This document shows positions 1-7,290 of a DNA stretch of 12,325 nucleotides, in pieces. Made by a program: the position numbers and the translations under genes. This DNA comes from an uncultured Clostridia bacterium (GTDB taxonomy: Bacteria > Bacillota > Clostridia > Christensenellales > UBA3700): NCBI GenBank assembly GCA_937880755.1, contig CALGRX010000010.1:1-12325 (forward strand), read 5' to 3'. Under the pieces are notes generated by a model. The model was given only the letters and a program-made list of their open reading frames with translations. It did not search any database and was not told where the DNA came from. Position 1 is the stretch's first letter. Each line of letters opens with the position of its first letter.

Positions 1-34
1 CCCGCCGTCTCCAACTTAAACGGAGGTTAATATA

Positions 35-214
35 TTGCTTAGAAGCATCAAACAATCACTCGATATAATTAAAGAACAAGACAAGGACACAGCAATCACT
101 ATGCATTGCATTCGCTCGTGGGTAAAGGAAAATAAAATTCGTTCCCTACGCTCAGGCAAAAAGGTATTGATAGACGTGGATAGTCTTCTTGAATATATCA
201 ACAAAAATAACTAA
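35..214 (+). CDS. Small excisionase-like winged-helix DNA-binding protein (TTG start)
   Basis: A 59-aa protein. An in-frame TAA at 17-19 leaves the TTG at 35 as the only reasonable start, and CGGAGG at 21-26 is placed correctly for it. The pattern is an N-terminal helix, a recognition helix with IRSWV near residues 27-31, then a wing and a last helix containing GKKVLIDVDSLLEYI. This is the layout of small Xis/MerR-like winged-helix proteins, and the same pattern recurs in the two genes after the integrase. It ends 12 nt before the integrase start, so the two are probably co-transcribed. By analogy with excisionases it may bend att DNA or steer recombination direction; it could equally be a transcriptional regulator. 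Its promoter lies left of the window. Confidence 0.72.
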   Translation: MLRSIKQSLDIIKEQDKDTAITMHCIRSWVKENKIRSLRSGKKVLIDVDSLLEYINKNN

Positions 215-226
215 GGAGGAAATCGG

Positions 227-1642
227 ATGGCTTATTATAGACTAACTACCAATAAGAAAGGTCACCTTTCAGCTAAAATCCAAGTATATGCACCCGGCCT
301 AAACAATGAAAAAGGCAAAGTGCATTATAAGCGCATTATAAATGAAGATGACCTACCCAAAACGAAATTTATTAAGCTTGTTGAAAGAGAAGCTATTGCC
401 TTTGAAGAATCCTTAGAAAAAATTTATAAAAAATCAAAAAACGGCGAACGCGCAATCATTTTAACATTTCCTGAGCTCGCTGAAGAATGGCTACAAGGCA
501 TAGAACGAAACCAATCTATAAACTATCACGTTCGAGGGCTTGACGTCATCAAAAAATTTAATCAATATCTAAAGGATTCTAACCTTTACGACTTGCCTAT
601 CAACGAATTTACAGTAAGACATATTCAACTTTTCTTGAATACGTTTGGAAGAAAACCTCAGCGCGGAGTTTCCAAACTTAAAAAGAACTTCCCTGCTACC
701 GTTAATTTTAGAGAGATGGCAAGACAAAAAATTATCACTGCAAATTCGGCATACCGAATGAAAAGGCTCGGTAAACCTATAAGCACAAGCACTGCTCAAA
801 AAATTTGCGAGTACAACAAATTGAATTTCGACGAATATTTTGAAGCAGTTGAGTCGGATGAATTTTACGCAGCTGAAACGGTTAAAGGTTATAGAAGAGT
901 TTTAAGAACTATTTTTAATGAAGCGATTAGATACGACTGGACGACAAAAAATCCTGTCTGCGCAACTAAAATAGGCGTTGGAAACAACAACATTTCACTG
1001 CGCCCCGTTCACGAGAAAGAAGTCTTTTCAATAACCGAATCTCAAGCTTTTTTACAAGCTTTAGACAAACTACCAGAAGATATGGCTTATAGAGTTATTC
1101 CAGTAAAAATAATGCTCTTAACTGGTGCTAGAATCGGTGAAGTTCACGGGCTTCGTTGGTCGGATATCGACTTTAATAAAAACGTCGTACGAATCGAACG
1201 TAGCCGTATTGCATCGGAAGGACATGGAACTTACGAAAAAGAACCTAAGACTAGAACGTCAAAGCGAAATATTCCCCTACCTAAATCTTTGGTGGAAGAC
1301 TTAATTAAATACCAAGATTGGTTTAGGCAAGCAGATGATAAGTTTGACCAGCACTTGGATTCTACGTACATAGCATCGAACGTTTATCGTCAACCGGCAG
1401 GCGTCGGAACCATTGGAAATTGGCTTACAAAGTTTGAAGAAGAAAACGGATTCAAACACGTTACATGTCACGGACTTAGGCATACGTATTGTAGTTTATT
1501 GCTCACGCAAAACGTTCCTATACAAACGGTTAGTAGGTATATGGGACACAGTGATTCTACAATCACGCTTGAAGTTTATAGCCATTTTATTCCGGACACA
1601 CAAGAACGAGCATTAACCGCTCTTGATAACATTACGGGATAG
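227..1642 (+). CDS. int: Tyrosine recombinase / integrase
   Basis: A 471-aa site-specific recombinase expected to integrate and excise the element by a covalent 3'-phosphotyrosine mechanism. The N-terminal part (about 1-65) looks like an arm-binding domain. A core-binding (SAM-like) region covers about 78-245 and the catalytic domain about 265-465. Visible catalytic residues are R302 in TGARIGEV, a likely K341 in EPKTRTSKR, H415 and R418 in CHGLRHT, H441 in MGHSD, and the nucleophile Y451 in LEVYSHF. The core-binding region carries an insertion (about 159-210) that resembles an XRE-type helix-turn-helix, making the protein longer than the usual ~380-400 aa. AAGGAGGA sits just upstream of the ATG. 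All catalytic residues are present, so it is probably active. Confidence 0.95.
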   Translation: MAYYRLTTNKKGHLSAKIQVYAPGLNNEKGKVHYKRIINEDDLPKTKFIKLVEREAIAFEESLEKIYKKSKNGERAIILTFPELAEEWLQGIERNQSINYHVRGLDVIKKFNQYLKDSNLYDLPINEFTVRHIQLFLNTFGRKPQRGVSKLKKNFPATVNFREMARQKIITANSAYRMKRLGKPISTSTAQKICEYNKLNFDEYFEAVESDEFYAAETVKGYRRVLRTIFNEAIRYDWTTKNPVCATKIGVGNNNISLRPVHEKEVFSITESQAFLQALDKLPEDMAYRVIPVKIMLLTGARIGEVHGLRWSDIDFNKNVVRIERSRIASEGHGTYEKEPKTRTSKRNIPLPKSLVEDLIKYQDWFRQADDKFDQHLDSTYIASNVYRQPAGVGTIGNWLTKFEEENGFKHVTCHGLRHTYCSLLLTQNVPIQTVSRYMGHSDSTITLEVYSHFIPDTQERALTALDNITG

Positions 1643-1655
1643 ATAAGGAGGAATT

Positions 1656-1856
1656 ATGTACATACCGAAATTAAGGCGAATTAGCGACGTTATAAAGGAG
1701 ATGAAGGCGCAAGACCCAAACTCCCCTATCTCGTGGTATTTCTTACGAGAATTGTGTAGAAAAGGCAAAATCACTACGCTTAAGTTCGGTAATTCATGGC
1801 TTATAAACGTGGACGAGCTGTATGCGTTTTTTAAGGGAGGTGGCGAACGAAAATGA
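1656..1856 (+). CDS. Excisionase-like winged-helix protein, single domain
   Basis: A 66-aa basic protein with a strong AAGGAGGA site 5-6 nt before its ATG, 13 nt after the integrase stop. It shares the pattern of the gene at 35-214: an N-terminal helix, a helix with YFLRELCRKGKI, then the wing and final helix GNSWLINVDELYAFF. That is the shape of small Xis-type proteins. Its stop overlaps the next start (ATGA), so the two are translationally coupled. A role as a recombination directionality factor or regulator of the integrase operon is inferred from fold and position only; no motif separates these roles. Confidence 0.75.
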   Translation: MYIPKLRRISDVIKEMKAQDPNSPISWYFLRELCRKGKITTLKFGNSWLINVDELYAFFKGGGERK

Positions 1857-2275
1857 GAGATTTAATTTCGTCAGGCGACCTTATGCGGTTGTTTTTAGAA
1901 GGCGACCCAAATACAATTATCCGCCGTCCAAACGTAAGGCGTTTCGCTCAAGAAAACGGCGTTAGGCATATTATTTGCAATGGTAAGTGGCTTATCGATT
2001 ACAAAGAGTTTTTCAAGAAAGTTAATCCAAGAAAAATTCGGCGTACTGCTACTATGCCGCGCCTACGTTGTCTTAGAGATTGCGTTACGGAATTTAATAA
2101 AAACAACCGTAAATTAAAGATTGATAAAGCAACGGTTTCACATTATATGAAGTCAGCACAAGTCACTCGCTATTTTCACGGCAACACGTGGTTTATTAAC
2201 TACGACGAACTTGAAAAAGTAATCTTACGCCACCTAAAAGCCGTTAAAAAAAGAAAGAAAAGAAAATACAACTGA
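1853..2275 (+). CDS. Protein with two tandem excisionase-like winged-helix domains
   Basis: A 140-aa protein overlapping the previous gene by 4 nt. It contains two copies of the small winged-helix unit: copy 1 (about 1-57) with NGKWLIDYKEFF, and copy 2 (about 68-130) with GNTWFINYDELEKVI. A basic linker joins them, and a lysine/arginine-rich tail (KKRKKRK) ends the protein. Two DNA-binding units in one chain suggest binding to two adjacent sites, such as arm sites in attP or a repeated operator. I do not recognise a named family beyond the excisionase/MerR-like class. It is the last gene before the strong terminator at 2284. Confidence 0.72.
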   Translation: MRDLISSGDLMRLFLEGDPNTIIRRPNVRRFAQENGVRHIICNGKWLIDYKEFFKKVNPRKIRRTATMPRLRCLRDCVTEFNKNNRKLKIDKATVSHYMKSAQVTRYFHGNTWFINYDELEKVILRHLKAVKKRKKRKYN

Positions 2276-2283
2276 ATATAGAG

Positions 2284-2317
2284 AAAAGGTCTGGTGGGCG
2301 TCCCCATCAGACCTTTT
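2284..2317 (+). terminator. Rho-independent terminator of the integrase operon
   Basis: A perfect 15-bp stem (one G-U pair) pairs 2284-2298 with 2303-2317 around the loop CGTC, with an A-run on the 5' side and TTTT on the 3' side. It starts 8 nt after the stop of the preceding gene. The A/T symmetry may let it work in both directions. Its core resembles the hairpin at 7171-7202 read on the other strand. Confidence 0.88.
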
Positions 2318-2364
2318 AAATCACATATTAAAAATAAAATTACATAAAATATTTTAGGAAATGC

Positions 2365-2400
2365 TGTCCCAAACTATTGACTTTTTGTCCCTAATAGTTT
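2365..2400. repeat. Candidate operator: direct and inverted repeats over the ietA promoter
   Basis: TGTCCC occurs at 2365 and again at 2386, 21 bp (two helical turns) apart. A perfect 8-bp inverted repeat, AAACTATT (2371-2378) and AATAGTTT (2393-2400), brackets the -35/-10 spacer. Such elements on a promoter are typical of repressor sites. Binding by the helix-turn-helix at the C-terminus of the ATPase encoded just downstream is an inference. Confidence 0.5.
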
Positions 2401-2405
2401 ATAAT
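2377..2405 (+). promoter_or_regulatory. Consensus vegetative promoter of the ietAS-kwaAB operon
   Basis: The -35 TTGACT (2377-2382) and the -10 TATAAT (2400-2405) are separated by exactly 17 bp. Transcription should start near 2412, giving a leader of about 23 nt with AAGGAGG at 2421-2427 ahead of the ATG at 2435. No other convincing promoter is seen before the four following genes. Confidence 0.85.
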
Positions 2406-2434
2406 AATATCGATAATTGCAAGGAGGCTCAATT

Positions 2435-3472
2435 ATGAAAAAGAAAAATATAATAAACTTAATAAAATATTACGCCGAAGAAAATGATGCTGGCTTTAGA
2501 AGTGAAGCTTATCAAATAGCAAAAGACTTTGACGCATCTGGTGATTATCAACTTTCTGAATATATAATGGCTTTAATGTCAAACGCAAATACTTTTGTTC
2601 CTCAAATCAACGACAACAATTCTACTTTTTTTGAAAAAATTGAATCAAGCAGTGCTCCTTTCCCTCTTCCAGAAGCTATTCAACAAAACATATTAGGCGT
2701 TGCAACAGCTATCGGACACAATGCGGGAATAAACAAATTCCTTTTTCAAGGTGCTCCCGGAACCGGAAAAACGGAAACGGTAAAACAACTTGCTAGAATT
2801 CTTGAACGCGAATTATTTGTTGTAGATTTCTCCTCTGTCATAGACAGTAAATTGGGCCAAACTCAAAAAAACATCACTTCCCTTTTCAAAGAATTAAACA
2901 CCTTTGCTCATCCGGAAAAAGTTTTAATTCTTTTTGACGAAATAGACGCTATTGCTTTAGACAGAACTAATTCAAACGATTTAAGGGAAATGGGAAGAGC
3001 CACGTCCACTATTTTAAAATGTTTAGACGCTTTAGACGAAAGAGTTGTTTTAATTGCAACAACCAATCTTTTTAACCATTTTGATAAAGCGCTTATCCGT
3101 AGATTCGATAAAGTAATCAGCTTTGATAGATACTCTTTAGCCGACCTTATTGAAGTTGCTGAAACAATTTTAAACTCTTTCTTAAACAAATTCAAGTTCG
3201 CTGGACATAATATCAAATTGTTTAGAAAAATAGTTGGACTAATGGACCCTATTTTAAGCCCAGGGGAATTAAAAAACGCAATCAAAACAGCCATTGCATT
3301 TAGCAACTCAGGAGAGCCATTTGATTACTTGAAGAGACTTTACAATGCTATATGCTCTTCCGCTTCTACTGACTTAAAAACACTTCAAAATCAAGGCTTT
3401 ACTTTAAGAGAAATTGAAATTCTTACTGGAATTTCTAAAAGTCAAGCCGCAAGAGAATTAAAGGAGGAATAA
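2435..3472 (+). CDS. ietA: AAA+ ATPase, IetA-like (antitoxin/regulator of the IetAS pair)
   Basis: A 345-aa AAA+ ATPase. The ATG at 2435 is chosen over a TTG at 2417 because the AAGGAGG site at 2421-2427 lies between them. Seen: Walker A GAPGTGKT (106-113), Walker B LILFDEID (164-171), sensor-1 TTN (209-211), arginine-finger candidates R222/R223, and a C-terminal helix-turn-helix (about 314-345; GFTLREIEILTGISKSQAAR). A lone AAA+ ATPase followed by a subtilisin-like protease is the layout of IetAS. That pair was described on Agrobacterium Ti plasmids as a toxin-antitoxin in which the ATPase counteracts the protease, and later as an anti-phage system. Its stop lies 1 nt before the protease start, whose ribosome binding site is inside this gene. 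The assignment rests on domain pairing, not on alignment. Confidence 0.82.
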   Translation: MKKKNIINLIKYYAEENDAGFRSEAYQIAKDFDASGDYQLSEYIMALMSNANTFVPQINDNNSTFFEKIESSSAPFPLPEAIQQNILGVATAIGHNAGINKFLFQGAPGTGKTETVKQLARILERELFVVDFSSVIDSKLGQTQKNITSLFKELNTFAHPEKVLILFDEIDAIALDRTNSNDLREMGRATSTILKCLDALDERVVLIATTNLFNHFDKALIRRFDKVISFDRYSLADLIEVAETILNSFLNKFKFAGHNIKLFRKIVGLMDPILSPGELKNAIKTAIAFSNSGEPFDYLKRLYNAICSSASTDLKTLQNQGFTLREIEILTGISKSQAARELKEE

Positions 3473-3473
3473 T

Positions 3474-5705
3474 ATGAATAATATTCTTCAATTAAAAGGT
3501 CATTTTGAACATAAAAGAAACCCTAGGGGTTTTGGTCCCAAAAACTTACCCGGAAACGGGAGCGTTAGTTCTGAACACATTAACGAATTGATTTCCGAAT
3601 TAGAAGAAATCTTATCTTTTTGGCAAAAAAATACTTTAATAGGCGGAGCCCTAATAAGCGTTCATTATAATACTATAATCGCAAAAAGCAACAGAGTCCA
3701 AGGATTGTTTGTTAAAGGCTCAAAGATGAGCTCAAACGATTCTATTAGAGGCTCTAAATTCGAAATCGAAAACGAAAATATTAACCACGTTTTCACCCAT
3801 TTCGTTTCTTTGGACCTTTTAAGAGAAAGCATACGACGTTTAGAAATTTGCTCTTCCATTGTAGAAGAAGATTTTGACGGAGAAATCACTTACCAAGATA
3901 TTGAATTTCTCAACAAGACCAAAAGCTACTCAAATGAAGAACTTTCATACACTAATTTTGTAACAGTTTTAATTGACGCTTATCACGTTAGAGAATTTAA
4001 GATAGACCAAGACGTTGACGATATAAAAGAAACAACAATTATAACAATTTACAAAACCAAGGAAAAGACTATTGATTTATTAAAAAAGCTTGGCATAAAT
4101 GTTTTCCAAGTAAATATTTTAGACGAAACAACAATTCGTCTTGCTCCTAACGAGCTTGATATTTTAAAAGAAAAAGCACCGTTTTTAATTGCGATGCAAA
4201 CTAAAGATTTAGCTCAAATAACAAAGGAGGATATTTTACCTTGCGATTCTTCTATTATAAATATCCCCTCACCTACAAACGAACCAACCATTGGTGTTAT
4301 TGATACCTTATTTTATGAAGACGTTTACTTTAAGGATTGGGTCACCTATGAATGTATGCTAGATGAAAATATTCCTACCGACTTGGATGATGCAAAACAC
4401 GGAACTGCCGTAACGTCCATTATCGTAGATGGTCCTAGCTTTAATCCATCATTAGAGGACGGATGTGGGAGATTTAAGGTTAAACACTTTGGCGTTGCAA
4501 CTAAAGGACAGTTCAGTTCGTTCTCCGTATTAAAATCCATTCGTGAAGCGGTTGCAAAAAACCCAGATATAAAAGTATGGAACCTTTCATTAGGTTCTGC
4601 GATGGAAATACACCAAAACTTTATCTCCCCCGAAGCCGCTGAACTAGACCGTATTCAAAGCGAGCATGACGTTATCTTTATTGTCGCAGGAACAAACAAA
4701 CCCGACGACCGCAATGAAACTATGCGTATTGGCGCACCAGCAGACTCAATCAACTCTCTAGTTGTAAACGCTGTAAAATCAAATAATACTCCTGTTTCTT
4801 ATCATAGAACAGGGCCAGTATTATCTTTCTTTCATAAACCAGATATTAGTTATTATGGTGGAGATGACGATGAAGTTATACGTGTATGCACTCCTCTTGG
4901 AGAAGGATATGTAACAGGAACTTCTTTTGCTGCCCCTTGGATAACAAGAAAAATTGCATACCTTATTCATAATTTAGGCTTTAGCCGCGAAGTTGCAAAA
5001 GCATTAATTATTGATTCCGCTGCAGGATGGAATAGACAAGACAACTTTACGCACTCAATTGGTTATGGTGTGGTTCCAAAAAGAATCGAAAGTATTGTAC
5101 AAACTCCTAATGATGAAATTCGTTTCATTATGACTGGAGCATCTGATGAATACGAAACCTATACTTACAATATTCCTGTCCCCTCTTATATGGACAAGCA
5201 TCCATTTTTTGCAAGAGCTACCCTATGTTACTTCCCAAAATGTTCACGAAATCAAGGTGTTGATTACACCAACACTGAAATGGACATTCATTTTGGTCGT
5301 GTTGCCGAAAACAAGAAAGGGACTGAAATTAAATCAATTAACAATAACCGCCAAGGCAATGATGGCGCTTACTATTTATACGAAGGCCCAGCGCGTGAGT
5401 TATATCGAAAATGGGATAACATTAAACATATTAGCGACACAATAAAAGACCGTGCAATAGCCCGTAAAAAATATGGCGCTGGTTTTTGGGGGTTAAGCAT
5501 TAAAACAAAAGAACGTTTAACTTCTTCTCACGACAAAGCAATGCAATTTGGCGTTGTTATAACGCTAAAAGAAATGAATGGCGTAAATAGAATAGACGAT
5601 TTCATAAAACTTTGTATGGTTCGTGGATGGATTGTAAACCGCATTGATATCGACAATAGGGTTGACATTTATAGCAAAGCTGAAGAAGAAATTGATTTTG
5701 ATTAA
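3474..5705 (+). CDS. ietS: Subtilisin-like (S8) serine protease, IetS-like effector
   Basis: A 743-aa cytoplasmic protein (no signal peptide seen) with an S8 peptidase core at about 270-520. The triad is Asp277 in GVIDT, His309 in KHGTAVTS and Ser484 in GTSFAAP; Asn408 in VAGTN is the oxyanion-hole residue. All are intact, so it should be an active protease. About 270 residues precede the core (charged, partly helical, not recognised), and about 220 follow it (mixed alpha/beta, not recognised); these are probably the sensing or substrate-selecting parts. In known IetAS pairs the protease is the toxic partner held in check by the AAA+ ATPase. The target protein is unknown. A kwaA-like gene follows 19 nt later with no terminator between. 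Confidence 0.85.
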   Translation: MNNILQLKGHFEHKRNPRGFGPKNLPGNGSVSSEHINELISELEEILSFWQKNTLIGGALISVHYNTIIAKSNRVQGLFVKGSKMSSNDSIRGSKFEIENENINHVFTHFVSLDLLRESIRRLEICSSIVEEDFDGEITYQDIEFLNKTKSYSNEELSYTNFVTVLIDAYHVREFKIDQDVDDIKETTIITIYKTKEKTIDLLKKLGINVFQVNILDETTIRLAPNELDILKEKAPFLIAMQTKDLAQITKEDILPCDSSIINIPSPTNEPTIGVIDTLFYEDVYFKDWVTYECMLDENIPTDLDDAKHGTAVTSIIVDGPSFNPSLEDGCGRFKVKHFGVATKGQFSSFSVLKSIREAVAKNPDIKVWNLSLGSAMEIHQNFISPEAAELDRIQSEHDVIFIVAGTNKPDDRNETMRIGAPADSINSLVVNAVKSNNTPVSYHRTGPVLSFFHKPDISYYGGDDDEVIRVCTPLGEGYVTGTSFAAPWITRKIAYLIHNLGFSREVAKALIIDSAAGWNRQDNFTHSIGYGVVPKRIESIVQTPNDEIRFIMTGASDEYETYTYNIPVPSYMDKHPFFARATLCYFPKCSRNQGVDYTNTEMDIHFGRVAENKKGTEIKSINNNRQGNDGAYYLYEGPARELYRKWDNIKHISDTIKDRAIARKKYGAGFWGLSIKTKERLTSSHDKAMQFGVVITLKEMNGVNRIDDFIKLCMVRGWIVNRIDIDNRVDIYSKAEEEIDFD

Positions 5706-5724
5706 GAAATAAAGGATAAACATT

Positions 5725-6249
5725 ATGGCAAATAAATTTCAAAAAATATTATTTTCTCTATCTTCCTCATCACCAATTTTAATATGTTTCTCTATTATGT
5801 GGTTCATTCAAAAGCAAACCTGGCTCACATCAATAATTGTTGGAGGCATTGGTTTACTATTGTCTACCTATGACATTATATTCGTTTTTATTTGCAAAAA
5901 AATCATACCTGATATTCCTATTAATATTAACGAAATATCACCAAATGATAATCTTATTTGGACCTATATAGTGTCTTACATATTACCGATTTTTAATCTT
6001 CAGGTGGATAATTATTTAATTATCTCAACTAGCTTGACAATTATAATACTTGGATTCATCCTTCCTATGCTAAATTTCATTTTGCCAAATCCATTACTTA
6101 GATTATTCGGATATCATTTCTACAAAGCGTCAACAATAGACGGAATTAAAGACTACTGTCTCATAACTAATCGAAAAGAAATACACAATGTTAAAGTTAT
6201 AAAAAATATTCATAATGTTTTCGGATATTTTTTAATTGAAAGGAGATAA
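5725..6249 (+). CDS. kwaA: KwaA-like four-helix membrane protein (Kiwa defence)
   Basis: A 174-aa protein with four predicted membrane segments (about 8-28, 33-58, 78-92 and 97-119) and a cytoplasmic tail of about 55 residues that begins NPLLRLFGYHFYKAS. Size, four helices, tail and an adjacent DUF4868-like gene match KwaA, the membrane sensor subunit of Kiwa, which detects phage attachment or membrane disturbance and works with KwaB. A weaker site (AAAGGA) lies before the ATG at 5725. The ribosome binding site of the next gene lies in its last codons. It is more AT-rich than the integrase. Without the neighbour it could only be called a small membrane protein. Confidence 0.78.
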   Translation: MANKFQKILFSLSSSSPILICFSIMWFIQKQTWLTSIIVGGIGLLLSTYDIIFVFICKKIIPDIPININEISPNDNLIWTYIVSYILPIFNLQVDNYLIISTSLTIIILGFILPMLNFILPNPLLRLFGYHFYKASTIDGIKDYCLITNRKEIHNVKVIKNIHNVFGYFLIERR

Positions 6250-6253
6250 TAAT

Positions 6254-7141
6254 ATGATTGATAATTCACCTTTATTTGCATTAATAGCTGAAGAAAAATT
6301 ACTAAAGGTTTATAAGATCTTGCAATCTACAACTTCACAAAAAAACATCAACTCTTCACTTTGTTTATCAGCCTCTACTCTAATCAAAGACAAAACAGCC
6401 GTTAACTTTGATGGCAAATATTCCATAAATGAGGATTTCCAAGAATATTTAGTTATAAATGATTTTATTTTGCCAGATAATATAAAATCTTCTATAGACA
6501 ATCCAATAGGTGTTGAAAATTTTTGCCCAAAAAACAATAAACTACCAATCATCAAGGCCCTATTTATTGGCAAAAAAAGTGATGATGGTAAATATATCGT
6601 ATACTTTCAAAAATTTAGAAACGACCAATATATCACACAAGCAAAATACCATTTGTTTTTTAATAAAGACACTTTTAAACACGTTAATAAATTGGGCATC
6701 AGTGTCTCACAAACAATTGATTGTATTTATGAAGACGGCAAATTAAAATTTAAGTCTTTTTATATAGCAAGACAACTTTTTGATTTATCATCATACTATA
6801 GAGAGGCAACAACAGAAGAGGTAAGAAGTTTTGTTACTTCTCCCATATTATCCATGGAAAATTCAAACAATTTTATTGAAAAAGCAAACTCGTGGGAAAG
6901 AAAAAAAATTGCAGCCATTAATGATTCTAAAATCCTTGAAAACTACTCTGCTTTACAAATCAAAAATTTAGCAAAAAAAGAAGGATTTAATAATATAGTT
7001 ATACAAAATAAAAAAATCATATTACCACAAGATGTTGGCGAACGCCGTTTGGTTCTATCCTTTCTTGATGAAGAAGTTTATAAAGGAGTTTTCTCCAATA
7101 CACTTTTCCAAACTAACTCAAAGAAAAAAGCCCAAAGCTAA
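6254..7141 (+). CDS. kwaB: KwaB-like DUF4868 protein (Kiwa effector)
   Basis: A 295-aa soluble protein. The ATG at 6254 is preferred over a TTG at 6236 because AAAGGAGA lies between them. The middle part (about 150-185: QTIDCIYEDGKLK, then FYIARQLFDLSSYY) and the C-terminal part (about 255-290: ILPQDVGERRLVLSFL, then VYKGVFSNTLFQTNSK) follow the pattern of DUF4868, the KwaB family of Kiwa. KwaB is the cytoplasmic partner of membrane KwaA and is reported to bind DNA and arrest phage replication or transcription. It starts 4 nt after the kwaA stop, so expression is coupled. It is the last gene of the four-gene operon; a terminator follows 30 nt later. Confidence 0.8.
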   Translation: MIDNSPLFALIAEEKLLKVYKILQSTTSQKNINSSLCLSASTLIKDKTAVNFDGKYSINEDFQEYLVINDFILPDNIKSSIDNPIGVENFCPKNNKLPIIKALFIGKKSDDGKYIVYFQKFRNDQYITQAKYHLFFNKDTFKHVNKLGISVSQTIDCIYEDGKLKFKSFYIARQLFDLSSYYREATTEEVRSFVTSPILSMENSNNFIEKANSWERKKIAAINDSKILENYSALQIKNLAKKEGFNNIVIQNKKIILPQDVGERRLVLSFLDEEVYKGVFSNTLFQTNSKKKAQS

Positions 7142-7170
7142 AACATATTCTATTTATATGCGATTATGAT

Positions 7171-7202
7171 AAAAAGTCTGATGATACCCCACCAGACTTT
7201 TT
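7171..7202. terminator. Bidirectional terminator between convergent operons
   Basis: AAAAAGTCTG (7171-7180) pairs perfectly with CAGACTTTTT (7193-7202). The stem has an A-run on one side and a T-run on the other, so it can end both the kwaB transcript (+) and the transcript of the 472-aa gene (-). Inner bases add weak pairing. On the - strand it closely resembles the terminator at 2284-2317. The rest of 7142-7290 shows no gene. Confidence 0.82.
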
Positions 7203-7290
7203 GTTTTATATGTTCACTCCCGGAATTAAAAGCCACTTTAATCTTTCCTCTATCAACGGCTTTATCTTTTTTATTGAATTTCGCAAAACA

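Noticed and set aside
2417..2434. TTG start giving a six-residue longer IetA
   Set aside because: The strong AAGGAGG site lies between this TTG and the ATG at 2435, so the ATG is the real start.
6236..6253. TTG start for KwaB overlapping kwaA
   Set aside because: The ribosome binding site AAAGGAGA lies downstream of it and serves the ATG at 6254.
7228..7264. AAAGCC/GGCTTT hairpin as a second terminator
   Set aside because: It has only 6 bp with a loop of more than 20 nt; the hairpin at 7171-7202 already explains termination.
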